Assembly (NCBI RefSeq): GCF_014192095.1
Contig: NZ_JACHXN010000023.1
Coordinates: 1 to 64,000 of the forward strand
DNA: 64,000 bases
Source of the DNA: Phyllobacterium trifolii
Lineage (GTDB): Bacteria; Pseudomonadota; Alphaproteobacteria; Rhizobiales; Rhizobiaceae
Direction: 5' to 3'
A program made the position numbers and the translations under genes. Under the pieces are notes generated by a model that saw nothing but the letters and a program-made list of their open reading frames with translations, had not been told where the DNA came from and did not search any database. Position 1 is the first letter of the stretch; the number at the start of each line of letters is the position of its first letter. Of the stretch, positions 52,751 through 62,600 are shown piece after piece.

Positions 52751-53527
52751 TCAGGCCGCGTTGCTCGCCCAGCTCAAGACGTTTTTCCAAAGGCGGGCAT
52801 AACCTGGCCATTCAACGAAGGTGGTAGGCAGCCAATGCGGGCCGATGTCGGATGTCCAGGCGACCGTGCGCCCCCTGCCATACTGTCCAGTAACGAGAAG
52901 CGGGTACCCGCCGCGTTCTGCAGGCAAAGTCGCCAGAACCTCGACGTCGGCCCGATCCTTGACGATCACCTCATTGGCGCCGAGCAGAACCGGCCATTCG
53001 CCTTCGATCCCGGCCAAAATCGGGTGCGCCTTCGGCCCGGTGATCGACGGGCGAAATCCCTCAGGTATTTCCAAGCGGTCGTCGTAAGGAAGACAAGTTA
53101 CGGGAAGCGCGTCTTCGACCGCCGTGCGGTGCCAGCGTGCCTTGCCATCGATACCCTGAAAGCTGAAGTAGCCTCCGATCATGATCAGTCCGCCTCCGGC
53201 ATTTGTCCAGTCGCGGAGAAGTTTCAGCCTGTTTGGAACTGTCTTGCCATGAAGCCACACGTCGGGATGAAGCAACAGAGAATTGGCACCGATATCGGAT
53301 AGGATGATCACGTCGTAGGTTGAGAGACCTTCCATGGTGAAGGGGAGCTTATCGACCGCTTCATGGGCGGGCAGGTAATCGAGTTCGATATCACTACCCT
53401 TCAAGGCCTGGACCAAAGGCTCGGCGCCAAGATGAAAAGTCACGCTGCCGAATTGATCGAATCCCTTGTAGTGCGTCGCCGAGCTTACCCAGCTTTCGCC
53501 AACCAAGAGGGCTTTTGTCTTTGCCAT
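52751..53527 (-). CDS. Class I glutamine-amidotransferase-like (GATase1_like/ThuA-like) protein
   Basis: 258 residues. KALLVGESWVSSATHYKGFDQFG starts the flavodoxin-like fold; VIILSDIGANSLLLH, then GGGLIMIGGYFSFQG and TGQYGRGRTVAWTSDIGPHW are the conserved blocks of the STM3548-like family. The nucleophile cysteine of true glutamine amidotransferases is not evident. Often found with sugar importers; its activity is not established. Sits between the LacI-PfkB fusion and the ABC ATPase. Confidence 0.75.
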   Translation of the reverse strand: MAKTKALLVGESWVSSATHYKGFDQFGSVTFHLGAEPLVQALKGSDIELDYLPAHEAVDKLPFTMEGLSTYDVIILSDIGANSLLLHPDVWLHGKTVPNRLKLLRDWTNAGGGLIMIGGYFSFQGIDGKARWHRTAVEDALPVTCLPYDDRLEIPEGFRPSITGPKAHPILAGIEGEWPVLLGANEVIVKDRADVEVLATLPAERGGYPLLVTGQYGRGRTVAWTSDIGPHWLPTTFVEWPGYARLWKNVLSWASNAA

Positions 53528-53547
53528 TTCAAAATCTCCTGTTCATT

Positions 53548-54729
53548 TCATCGCGCAGCCGCAGTTCTGTTGACGGGAAGTGCGGCTTTCAACTCCTCGA
53601 AGCCGGCGATGTGACCTTGGGCACCCTCGGCGGTGGTGGTGAGGCTTCCGCCGATCGCTGCGTAGCAGGCTGCCTGTTCCAATGAGGCACCATGGAGCCA
53701 GAAGGCCAGAAAGATTCCGGCAAAGCTGTCGCCCGCACCTGTGGCATCTATCCGGTCGACAAGCAGGGCCGGTACTTCGATCTGCGGACCTCCGCTTTTT
53801 GGGAACACGACCGCTCCGAACTCGCCAAGAGTCACCACGACATCGCCGCGTCTTTTGATTTTGAAGAGGGTATCATGAGCCTGCCCGATCATCGTCGCCA
53901 ACGGCGTGCGATAACCAAAAATCTCACGCAGGGTGACATCGTTTATAAATGTCAGATCGACAAGCTGGACAAGCTCGGTGAACGCAGTTGGCGTTCTGGA
54001 AGTGTCCGGCAAGCCCGCGGAATGCATGCTAACTTTCCACCCCGCACGATGAAAGCGTTCAACCGAGCCAATCATGCTTTCATACTGGGAGCCCTCAATA
54101 TGAAGGCAGGCCGGACGAGCCTCTTTCTGGACATCCATGTTTGCTGTGAGATCACCTTCACTCAGCTCGAAAGGTTCGCTGATGATCGTTCGGCTGCCAT
54201 TGCGTTCGATGATGACAATTGCCTGCGACAGGCGATTGGTGATTGAGCGTTTGATGGGAAGGGCGTGCACGCCACGCTTCAGAAGTTCGCCAAGCGCCCA
54301 GTCGCTTTCGGGGTCATCCCCGACAGCTGTCGCCAATTCCACATCAAGTGAACAGGGGGCGCCGACTCCAGCAGCGGCGACAGCGACGTTCGCGGCAGGG
54401 CCCCCCAGTGCCTTGTCAATGTGTTCGGCGGTTATGCGGTCGTCACGATGAGGCAGGACATTTACCCGGCAGAGAAAGTCGACGCTGATATGACCGACAA
54501 CCAGTAGCCGGGGCAATCCGTCGAGATCCTTGGACTTGCGCCGCCCATGGCCGGGCAATGCCCGCGCAATTGCACTTGGCCTGTAGGTCAGATCGGAAAT
54601 GGCCTTTTCGATGCGCTCGCGTGTCGTGTCTTTGACGGTAGCCGTACCGTTGATGTAGTTCGACACCGTGCCGATGGAAACACCAGCGGTTTGTGCGACA
54701 TCTGCTATGGTTGGACGCTTGCGCTGCAC
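53548..54729 (-). CDS. LacI-type HTH fused to PfkB-family carbohydrate kinase
   Basis: 393 residues. Residues about 6-60 are a LacI DNA-binding domain (TIADVAQTAGVSIGTVSNYINGTATVKDTTRERIEKAISDL split across the helix, hinge follows). From about 72 the chain is a PfkB kinase: LLVVGHISVDFLCRV, ALGGPAANVAVAAAGVGA, NGSRTIISEPF, and the DATGAGDSFAG catalytic block near the C-terminus. It would both phosphorylate a sugar and bind DNA. Initiates with GTG at 54729. A 14-base perfect palindrome lies 15 bases upstream. First gene of the seven-gene minus-strand operon. Confidence 0.88.
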   Translation of the reverse strand: MQRKRPTIADVAQTAGVSIGTVSNYINGTATVKDTTRERIEKAISDLTYRPSAIARALPGHGRRKSKDLDGLPRLLVVGHISVDFLCRVNVLPHRDDRITAEHIDKALGGPAANVAVAAAGVGAPCSLDVELATAVGDDPESDWALGELLKRGVHALPIKRSITNRLSQAIVIIERNGSRTIISEPFELSEGDLTANMDVQKEARPACLHIEGSQYESMIGSVERFHRAGWKVSMHSAGLPDTSRTPTAFTELVQLVDLTFINDVTLREIFGYRTPLATMIGQAHDTLFKIKRRGDVVVTLGEFGAVVFPKSGGPQIEVPALLVDRIDATGAGDSFAGIFLAFWLHGASLEQAACYAAIGGSLTTTAEGAQGHIAGFEELKAALPVNRTAAAR

Positions 54730-55127
54730 CGTTTTCGACCCAATTGAAGCGCTTCAACGCTAACAACAGCAGGAAAGACCATCAACAGAATAGTATTCCA
54801 ATTACATAGGATTTGACGATTGATGTCTGTAAATAATGCAGAAATGAAGAATTAAATTCTCGGTTGCAGCTGTTTTTGAAATATTTTCAAAAGCGGGAAT
54901 TGAATGGCGATTTTGGAGCCGAAGAGAAAGGAACCGTACCTTCGATATATCGCTCACAGATTACGATCATCTTTCGCGACCAACGTACCTGCTAAGGGTA
55001 CCACGGGGAAATAAATTTCTTGCCGCCGCGAACGACTAATGCCCAATTTCTAAGCACTGCGGCGAACATTTTAAGCGCGCAATATAACCAGCGAAGAGAA
55101 AACTAAACAATTTCAGTATGTTGCGGT
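54730..55127. promoter_or_regulatory. Divergent regulatory region between LacI-PfkB and guanidine operons
   Basis: No gene. It contains the LacI-type palindrome near the left end, then AT-rich sequence. The right part precedes the sigma-54 promoter. No clear NtrC enhancer (TGCACC-type) sites were seen. Confidence 0.45.
54744..54757. promoter_or_regulatory. LacI-type operator TTGAAGCGCTTCAA
   Basis: A perfect 14-base palindrome with central CG, the form typical of LacI-family sites. It stands 15 bases above the start of the LacI-PfkB fusion, fitting autoregulation of that operon. Confidence 0.72.
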
Positions 55128-55145
55128 TTGGCACATTCCTTGCTT
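55128..55145 (+). promoter_or_regulatory. Sigma-54 promoter of the guanidine operon
   Basis: TTGGCACATTCCTTGCTT. The -24 GG (55130-55131) and -12 GC (55142-55143) are exactly 10 bases apart, and both flanks match the consensus TGGCAC-N5-TTGCT. Transcription would begin near 55155, just before the riboswitch. It implies nitrogen-status control. Confidence 0.8.
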
Positions 55146-55157
55146 GGCTTATAGTCG

Positions 55158-55275
55158 AGTTGGTGGCTAGGGTTCCGGCGCTTTAAAGCGTGCTGGTCCG
55201 AGAGCTGCCACCGGTAGGGGAGACATCCCGCCGGGTGCACGGCGGGACAAAAGCCCGGGAGACCTCGTTAGCCAA
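55158..55275 (+). ncRNA. Guanidine-I (ykkC) riboswitch
   Basis: The hallmark sequences are present in order: GGCTAGGGTTCCG, GGTCCGAGAG, a variable arm, then ACGGCGGGACAAAAGCCCGGGAG. P1 can form from TGGCTA (55164-55169) and TAGCCA (55269-55274). It lies between the promoter and the guanidine operon start. The downstream genes are those expected for guanidine-I, not for the ppGpp or PRPP subtypes. Confidence 0.93.
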
Positions 55276-55313
55276 GGGATTGGCGGCGCGATGGTCTATG
55301 CCGATCCCTTTTT
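55274..55313 (+). terminator. Intrinsic terminator of the riboswitch expression platform
   Basis: Stem AAGGGATTGGC against GCCGATCCCTT (55274-55284 and 55300-55310, one G-U pair) followed by TTT. The 5' arm begins at the last base of the riboswitch P1 3' strand, so ligand-stabilised P1 would compete with the terminator. This predicts an ON switch. Confidence 0.85.
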
Positions 55314-55335
55314 GAAGAGAAAAAGGGGAATTTCA

Positions 55336-56409
55336 ATGCAGACTTTTTCGAAAATACTCTTGATTACTGCAATGGCCGCCTCGGTGGCGTTTGGTGTGAC
55401 CTCCATTGCCACGGCCGCACCAAAGACCGATTTCAAAGTTGCTTGGTCGATTTACGTCGGTTGGATGCCGTGGGGTTATGCCGCCGACCATGGCATCGTC
55501 AAGAAATGGGCTGATAAGTACGGCATCAAGATCGAGGTCACCCAGTTCAACGACTACGTGGAGTCGATGAACCAGTACACGGCTGGCGCCTTCGACGCGG
55601 TAACGCTCACGAATATGGACGGTCTCTCGATTCCCGCAGCCGGCGGCGTCGATACGACGGCCGTCATTGTCGGCGACTTCTCGAACGGCAACGATGCTGT
55701 AATCCTGAAGGACAAGAGCACACTTGCGGACGTGAAAAGTCAGAATGTCAACCTCGTAGAATATTCCGTTTCGCACTATCTGCTCGCGCGTGCGCTCGAC
55801 AGCATCAAGCTGTCCGAGCGCGACGTGAAAGTTGTCAACACGTCCGATGCCGATATGGTCGCCGCCTACAAAACCGCGGATGTGACCGCTGTCGTCACCT
55901 GGAACCCTCTGGTTTCGACTATCCTCGAAGATCCGACAGCCAAGAAGGTATTCGATAGTTCAGGGATTCCCGGTGAAATCATCGATCTGATGGTCGCCAA
56001 TACCGGCGTGCTCAAGGACAATCCGAACTTCGGCAAGGCACTCGCCGGCATCTGGTATGAAACTGCAGCGTTGCTGATGGCAGACAGTGACGAAGGCAAG
56101 GCCGCTCGCGAGGCGATGGGTTCCGCGTCCGGCACTGATCGGAAGGGTTTCGAATCCCAGCTAGCCGCCACCAAACTCTTCGACCGGCCGGCCGATGCGG
56201 TTGAATTCACCGCTTCGCCAAGCCTGCCGAAGACGATGAACCTCGTACGCAACTTCCTGTTCGAGAAAGGACTGCTCGGCAATGGCGCCGCGTCTGCGGA
56301 CGTCATCGGCATAGAGATGCCGGACGGCAAGGTTCTCGGCGACAGTGGCAATATCAAACTGCGCTTCACCGAGACTTACATGAAGGCTGCGGCCGACAGC
56401 TCACTCTGA
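55336..56409 (+). CDS. ABC transporter substrate-binding protein (guanidine operon)
   Basis: 357 residues with a signal peptide (MQTFSKILLITAMAASVAFG, cleavage near ATAAPK). NMT1/TauA-like fold: KVAWSIYVGWMPWGYAADHG, VTQFNDYVESMNQYTAGAFDAVTL. Binding proteins of this kind accompany guanidine-I riboswitches, so guanidine or a related cation is the probable ligand. ATG at 55336 has GGGGAAT upstream; an in-frame start at 55291 would overlap the terminator and is rejected. Confidence 0.9.
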   Translation: MQTFSKILLITAMAASVAFGVTSIATAAPKTDFKVAWSIYVGWMPWGYAADHGIVKKWADKYGIKIEVTQFNDYVESMNQYTAGAFDAVTLTNMDGLSIPAAGGVDTTAVIVGDFSNGNDAVILKDKSTLADVKSQNVNLVEYSVSHYLLARALDSIKLSERDVKVVNTSDADMVAAYKTADVTAVVTWNPLVSTILEDPTAKKVFDSSGIPGEIIDLMVANTGVLKDNPNFGKALAGIWYETAALLMADSDEGKAAREAMGSASGTDRKGFESQLAATKLFDRPADAVEFTASPSLPKTMNLVRNFLFEKGLLGNGAASADVIGIEMPDGKVLGDSGNIKLRFTETYMKAAADSSL

Positions 56410-56474
56410 GCGATACCAAGCGCGGCGTGGCTTCGTCCGCGCCGTATCCGTTGCCTCTCAGAGGAGCCATATCC

Positions 56475-57293
56475 ATGCGGTGGATTAATACAAGGCCGGG
56501 CAGGGGTGCGCAGCTCACATTGCTGCTGCTACCATTCGTACTGCTGATTGCCGCCTACTCAGCGGGATCGGTCGCGCGGCTGGCGGAAAACCCCAGTGAC
56601 AAGCTGCTGCCCAATCTTGCCGGTTTTGCCGATGCGATTAATCGGATGGCCTTCCTGCCGGACCCGCGTACCGGCGAATATCTGCTTTGGTCCGACACTG
56701 TCGCGAGCCTTATCCGCCTCTTCGCAGGATTGGGCATTTCTACCGTAATGGCCTTGGTCCTTGGCATGGCCATCGGCATGTTGCCCTATCTGAGAGCATT
56801 GCTTTCCCCCTTTGTCGCCGTCATCTCCATGGTACCGCCCCTTGCGCTGCTTCCGATCCTTTTCATCATCATGGGGCTCGGTGATGCTTCCAAGATCGCG
56901 CTGATCGTCATCGGCGTCGCGCCAACAATGGTCCGCGACCTTGCTCTCAAGGCCCTCGAATTACCCCGGGAGCAGATCATCAAGGCTGAAACGCTTGGCG
57001 GATCGTCGTGGCAGATCGCGCTTCGCGTTGTGCTGCCGCAAATATTGCCTCGGCTTATCACGTGCCTGAGGCTGCAGCTCGGTCCCGCCTGGCTCTTCCT
57101 TATCGCCGCCGAGGCGATCTCGTCCGACTCCGGCCTTGGTTACCGCATCTTCCTTGTCCGCCGTTATCTGTCGATGGATATCATCTTTCCCTATGTCGTC
57201 TGGATCACGCTGCTTGCGGTCGTAACCAACTACATCCTCGATCGCGTCCGTATTGCTGTCTTCCCATGGTCAGAGTTGGAGAAGCAGGCATGA
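56475..57293 (+). CDS. ABC transporter permease (guanidine operon)
   Basis: 272 residues with six membrane segments (LTLLLLPFVLLIAAYSAGS first). Coupling loop AETLGGSSWQIALRVVLPQILPRL. Start at the ATG at 56475 with GAGGAG upstream. The stop overlaps the next ATG by 4 bases. Confidence 0.9.
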   Translation: MRWINTRPGRGAQLTLLLLPFVLLIAAYSAGSVARLAENPSDKLLPNLAGFADAINRMAFLPDPRTGEYLLWSDTVASLIRLFAGLGISTVMALVLGMAIGMLPYLRALLSPFVAVISMVPPLALLPILFIIMGLGDASKIALIVIGVAPTMVRDLALKALELPREQIIKAETLGGSSWQIALRVVLPQILPRLITCLRLQLGPAWLFLIAAEAISSDSGLGYRIFLVRRYLSMDIIFPYVVWITLLAVVTNYILDRVRIAVFPWSELEKQA

Positions 57294-58108
57294 GCGAACT
57301 CATCATCGAGAATGTCTGGAAGGAATATGGCGACCAGATCGTGCTCGAGAACGTATCGCTGACAATCGCATCCCGCGCCTTTGTCGCCCTCGTCGGCCCA
57401 TCAGGCTGTGGCAAGACGACTTTCCTGCGCATGTTGCTCGGCCAGGAGCGGCCCACCAGGGGCACGATTCTGCTTGATGGCCAACCAATACCGACGGAAC
57501 CGGGACGGGACCGAGGTGTCGTCTTTCAGCGTTACTCCGTGTTTCCGCATCTGACAGTGCTGGGGAACGTCCTTCTCGGAAAGGAATTTTCTAACGCGCG
57601 CTACAAGGCGAAGCTCTTCGGAGCTGCGCGGCGCAATGCCGTCGAAGAGGCCCGAAAGCTCATAGGAGAGGTTGGGTTGTCGGGTGCGGAACAGAAATAT
57701 CCCGCACAGCTTTCAGGCGGCATGCAGCAGCGTCTCGCGCTCGCCCAAGCGCTGATCATGAAGCCGAAGGTTTTGCTGCTAGATGAGCCATTCGGTGCGC
57801 TCGATCCTGGTATCCGCGCGGAGATCCACACGCTGATGAAGCGGCTGTGGCATGAAACGCAAATGACTGTCGTCATGGTTACGCACGACATCCGCGAAGC
57901 CTTCACTCTTGCCAGCCGCGTCGTTGCCTTCGAGCGACGACGGGACCGTCCCGAGGAAAAGCAGCGTTACGGCGCGACGATCACCAAGGACATTTCCATC
58001 TGGCCACCCCGCCTTGCGGGCGTGCCATCGAAGTTTAGCCCCGATCGGGACGGCCCGATCGATTCCCTGGGGTATAGCCGGGACGACCCGGCATTGTCAG
58101 GAGAATAA
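57290..58108 (+). CDS. ABC transporter ATP-binding protein (guanidine operon)
   Basis: 272 residues. Walker A GPSGCGKTT, Q-loop VFQRYSVFPHL, signature LSGGMQQRLALAQAL, Walker B VLLLDEPFGALD, His switch MVTHDIREA. It has a C-terminal extension of about 45 residues after the core (to SGE). Start within the permease stop (ATGA). Confidence 0.92.
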   Translation: MSELIIENVWKEYGDQIVLENVSLTIASRAFVALVGPSGCGKTTFLRMLLGQERPTRGTILLDGQPIPTEPGRDRGVVFQRYSVFPHLTVLGNVLLGKEFSNARYKAKLFGAARRNAVEEARKLIGEVGLSGAEQKYPAQLSGGMQQRLALAQALIMKPKVLLLDEPFGALDPGIRAEIHTLMKRLWHETQMTVVMVTHDIREAFTLASRVVAFERRRDRPEEKQRYGATITKDISIWPPRLAGVPSKFSPDRDGPIDSLGYSRDDPALSGE

Positions 58109-58113
58109 TCATC

Positions 58114-58932
58114 ATGCACATCAGACGTTCTGCAGAAGAGATCGCCGCCAACCGGCAGCGTTATGAGGAGCATCAACGCAAGGGATTGGAGTTCGCGCCG
58201 AAGGCACTTCCAGCACCGAGCCCGATACCTGCGCCATTGATCGATGAGGCTGCTGTAATCCACGCTGAAACCATTCCAGGCGGCTGGTATTGGTCGACAG
58301 CGCTGAAGCGCGGCGAGTCTATCCGTATAGACCAAGGGGGAGCCTTTTCGACCGTTGCCTTGGTCGCCTGGAATGCGGCCGACACAAGCGAAAGGTTGAA
58401 TCTCGTGGATACGGTCAAGGTTCAATGGACGACGGCGCTGGGCAAGGGCCGGGTGATCTTCTCTGATATGGGCCGTGTGATGTTCTCCATCGTGGAAGAT
58501 AGTTCCGGCGCACACGACTGCTTGATGGGCGGGTCGACGCCAGCTTCGAATGCTGCCAAATACCCTAATGTGAAGACCCGCAACACGCGTGACAATCTAG
58601 TACTTGTCGCCGGAAAGCTTGGCCTCGATCGTCGCGACATCCCAGCCGTTCTCAATCTTTTTGCGCCCGTTCGTATCGACGATGCCGGCGAATTTCGGTG
58701 GCGCGGTAAACTCTCCAATAGCGGCGATTACGCTGAACTTCGCGCTGAGATGGACATGATGGTCGGTTTCTCGAATTGTCCTCATCCTCTCGATCCGGAT
58801 CCGGTTTACGCGCCGAGGGCGGTGACTGTGACACGGTTCCAATCTGCGTCGCCCACCGCGGATGATCTCTCCCGCACTGCTACCGCCGAAGCCGTCCGCG
58901 GCTTTGAAAACAACGCGCTGATGTTGGCCTAG
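58114..58932 (+). CDS. Urea-carboxylase-associated protein 1 (carboxyguanidine deiminase subunit)
   Basis: 272 residues, DUF1989 family. Conserved blocks: PGGWYWSTALKRGESIRI, GRVMFSIVEDSSGAHDCLMGG (His-Asp-Cys metal or active-site motif), and DMMVGFSNCPHPLDP. In characterised systems two such subunits form CgdAB, which deaminates carboxyguanidine to allophanate. Follows the ATPase gene by 5 bases. Confidence 0.9.
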   Translation: MHIRRSAEEIAANRQRYEEHQRKGLEFAPKALPAPSPIPAPLIDEAAVIHAETIPGGWYWSTALKRGESIRIDQGGAFSTVALVAWNAADTSERLNLVDTVKVQWTTALGKGRVIFSDMGRVMFSIVEDSSGAHDCLMGGSTPASNAAKYPNVKTRNTRDNLVLVAGKLGLDRRDIPAVLNLFAPVRIDDAGEFRWRGKLSNSGDYAELRAEMDMMVGFSNCPHPLDPDPVYAPRAVTVTRFQSASPTADDLSRTATAEAVRGFENNALMLA

Positions 58933-58945
58933 GGAGCACGCGACA

Positions 58946-59608
58946 ATGACTGATTTCATTCAGACCTCTGCATCGCGCAGTCTTGAAAATGCTGTCCAGG
59001 ATCATTTCATCCCGGCCGAGGCACCTTGGTCCGGCATCGTTCGCAAGGGCCAGACGATCCGCATCGAGGATAGCTACGGCCAGCAGGCGATCGATACGCT
59101 TTTCTACCGGGCCGATGATTTCTACGAGCGTTACTCCAACCAGGACACCATGCGCGAACAGGGCGCCGCCTATATCGGCACTGGCACGAGGATCATGTCG
59201 AACGAAGGAAATGTCATGTTGACGATGATGGCGGACAGCTGCGGCCGTCATGATACCTCTGCCGGTGCGTGCTCCTGCGAAAGCAATACTGTGCGCTTCG
59301 GTCATGGCACCAAATATCTGCACGCCTGCCGGGACAATTTCGTGCTTGAGGTGACGAAGCATGGAATGAGCAAGCGCGACATCGTGCCGAACATCAACTT
59401 CTTCATGAACGTACCGATCAAGCCGGACGGTGAGATGACAATCGTCGACGGTATCTCCTCACCAGGTGATTATGTTGAGCTGGTGGCCGAAATGGATGTG
59501 CTTTGCGTCATTTCCAATTGCCCGCAGATCAACAATCCATGCAACGGCTTTGATCCGACGCCGATGCGAGTCCTCATCTGGGATGCAGCCCCCGATACCG
59601 GGGCTTGA
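58946..59608 (+). CDS. Urea-carboxylase-associated protein 2 (carboxyguanidine deiminase subunit)
   Basis: 220 residues, DUF1989 family. KGQTIRIEDSYGQQAIDTLFY, DSCGRHDTSAGACSCESNT, and SNCPQINNPCNGFDPTP are the family blocks; it carries a cysteine pair (CSC) next to the His-Asp motif. Second subunit of the probable CgdAB pair. GGGAG upstream sets the start. Confidence 0.9.
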   Translation: MTDFIQTSASRSLENAVQDHFIPAEAPWSGIVRKGQTIRIEDSYGQQAIDTLFYRADDFYERYSNQDTMREQGAAYIGTGTRIMSNEGNVMLTMMADSCGRHDTSAGACSCESNTVRFGHGTKYLHACRDNFVLEVTKHGMSKRDIVPNINFFMNVPIKPDGEMTIVDGISSPGDYVELVAEMDVLCVISNCPQINNPCNGFDPTPMRVLIWDAAPDTGA

Positions 59609-59611
59609 GAA

Positions 59612-62600
59612 ATGTTCAGTAAAATTCTCATCGCCAATCGAGGCGAAATCGCCGTCCGCGTAATCCGGACATTGAAAAAGATGGGCATCGCCTCCGTCGC
59701 CGTTTATTCCGACGCGGACCGTTTTGCCATGCCTGCGCTTCTCGCTGACGAAGCGGTCCGCCTCGGTCCCGCACCCGCCAGCGATAGCTATCTGAATGTT
59801 GATGCAGTCATCGCCGCTTGCAGGTTGACCGGGGCGGAGGCCGTTCACCCCGGATATGGATTCCTGTCGGAGAATATCGGCTTTGCCGAGCGGCTTGCGG
59901 CCGAGGGCATCGCCTTCATCGGACCACGCCCGGAGCATCTTTCGGCATTCGGGTTGAAACATACGGCGCGCCAACTCGCCGAGGCAAGCGGTGTGCCTCT
60001 GCTCCCCGGTAGCAGCCTCCTGGAAAGCGTTGACGACGCGCTCTCGGCGGCTGATGAAATCGGCTATCCGGTTATGCTGAAGAGCACCGCCGGCGGCGGC
60101 GGTATCGGTATGCAGCTATGCGGTGATGCCTCAAGCCTCCAAGCTTCGTTCGAAAGCGTGCAGCGGACCGCACGTGCCAGCTTCGGTGATGCGCGGGTCT
60201 ATCTCGAGCGCTTTGTGGCGGATGCCCGGCACGTTGAAGTTCAGATTTTCGGCAACGGCAAGGGTAAGGTCGTGGCGCTGGGCGAGCGGGACTGCTCGCT
60301 GCAGCGGCGAAATCAGAAGGTCATCGAAGAGACTCCTGCACCCGGCCTTTCCTCGGCGACGCGTTCGCAGCTGCACAATGCGGCTGTCAGCCTTGGTTCT
60401 TCGGTTTCATACGAATCGGCGGGCACAGTCGAATTCATTTACGACCCCGTCCGCCAAGAATTCTATTTCCTCGAAGTCAATACGCGGCTGCAAGTCGAAC
60501 ATCCTGTTACCGAAGCCGTCTATAACATCGATCTTGTCGAATGGATGATCCGTCAGGCGGCAGGTGAGGATATCCTTTCCGGTGCGGATTTGCTGACACC
60601 GAAGGGCGCTGCGATCGAAGCCCGTGTTTATGCTGAAATGCCGCATGCGGATTTCCGGCCAAGTGCGGGCCTTCTGACAGAAGTGGTCTTTCCTGAAATC
60701 GCCCGTATCGATGGCTGGATCGAGACTGGAACCGAGGTAACGGCTTTCTATGATCCAATGCTCGCCAAGCTGATCGTGGTGGCCGAGGACCGTCCTCTCG
60801 CGATCGAGAAGCTGAAGACTGCTCTCGCCAATACCTCAATTTCCGGCATTGAAACCAATCTGGACTACCTGCGGGCAATCGCGTCTTCTGAGCTGCTCGC
60901 CAGCGGCAAGGTGGCGACCACGGCGCTACGAAACTTCGCTTTCATTCCGGATATCATCGAAGTTCTGGTTCCGGGCGCCCAGTCGAGCCTTCAGGAGCTG
61001 CCCGGCCGTCTCGGTTTGTGGAATGTTGGTGTACCGCCGAGCGGCCCGATGGACGAGCGGTCCTTCCGTCATGCCAACCGCCTGGTCGGCAATGACGACG
61101 AAACGGCGGCGCTGGAACTGACCGTATCCGGTCCAACACTGCGCTTTTACACCGACGCCGAGGTCGCGCTTTCCGGTGCGAGAATGACCATGATTTGCGA
61201 CGGCGAAAAGCTGCAACACAATAAGGCGGTAACGATTCGTGCGGGACAGGTGCTCTCGATCGGGGCAATAGATGGTGCCGGTCAGCGCGCCTATCTCGCG
61301 ATCAGGGGCGGCCTTGCTGTTCCGGTCATCCTTGGTTCACGCGCCACCTTTGGACTTGGCCAGTTCGGCGGCAATGCGACCGGCACACTCAAAACCGGTC
61401 ACGTGCTGCATCTCGCGCGGCGTGCCACCGGGCAATTACGGCCCGAAAATGAGCCTGCCGAGCTCACGCGCGAATGGCAGGTCGGCGTCGTCTATGGGCC
61501 GCATGGCGCACCGGACTTCTTTCAGCCGGAAGACATCGATATGCTGTTTTCCAACCCTTACGAGGTGCATTTCAACAGTGCCCGCACTGGCGTCCGTCTC
61601 ATCGGCCCTGCACCTAAATGGGCGCGCAGTGACGGCGGCGAGGCGGGCCTTCACCCATCAAACCTCCATGACAATGCCTATGCTGTGGGAGCGATCGATT
61701 TCACCGGCGACATGCCGATCATCCTAGGGCCTGATGGTCCGAGCCTTGGCGGTTTCGTGTGCCCTGCGGTGATTGCCCGCGACGAACAGTGGAAGATGGG
61801 CCAGTTCAAGCCCGGTGACAGCATCTGGTTTCATCCGGTTTCCCGCCCGGGTGATCCTGTTACCGGGCCGGCCATCCTTCGGTCGGCTTCAAATGCTGGG
61901 TCCGCCATTGTCGGACAGCGGGACAGTGGACCGGTTTCCGTGGTCTATCGCCGCCAGGGCGATGACAACCTGCTCGTCGAATATGGCCCGATGGCGCTCG
62001 ATATCGCGCTTAGGCTACGGATTCATTTGCTGATGTCCGCCGTGTCGGCGGCCCAGCTTCCCGGCCTTATTGATCTGACACCCGGCATCCGTTCTCTGCA
62101 GATCCATTATGACGGCACGACGCTGACCCGAAAGCGTCTGCTTGGACTTTTGGTGGAAATCGAGGCCGGTCTCCCGGCAGCTCAGGCGGTGACCGTACCA
62201 AGCAGGATCATCCATTTGCCGCTGTCGTGGAATGATCCGGATGCCGAACTTGCCATGCGCAAATATCATGAACTCGTCCGGCCAAACGCCCCATGGTGCC
62301 CTTCCAACATCGAGTTCATTCGCCGCATCAATGGACTTCGCGATGAACAAGCGGTGAAAAACATCGTCTTCAACGCAAGTTATCTTGTACTTGGACTTGG
62401 GGATGTCTATCTCGGCGCACCCGTCGCGACGCCCATCGATCCGCGCCACCGCCTCGTCACCACCAAATACAATCCGGCCCGTACCTGGACGCCGGAAAAT
62501 GCGGTCGGTATCGGGGGCGCTTATATGTGCATCTATGGCATGGAGGGACCGGGCGGCTATCAGCTTTTCGGCCGCACCATTCAGATCTGGAACACCTGGC

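Noticed and set aside
54274-54750. Separate LacI regulator and kinase genes from a frameshift
   Set aside because: The frame is continuous from the LacI headpiece to the kinase end with no stop or second ribosome site, so it is a true fusion in this sequence.
55291-55335. Upstream in-frame start for the guanidine binding protein
   Set aside because: It lies inside the terminator stem-loop and would destroy the signal peptide; the ATG at 55336 has a good ribosome site.
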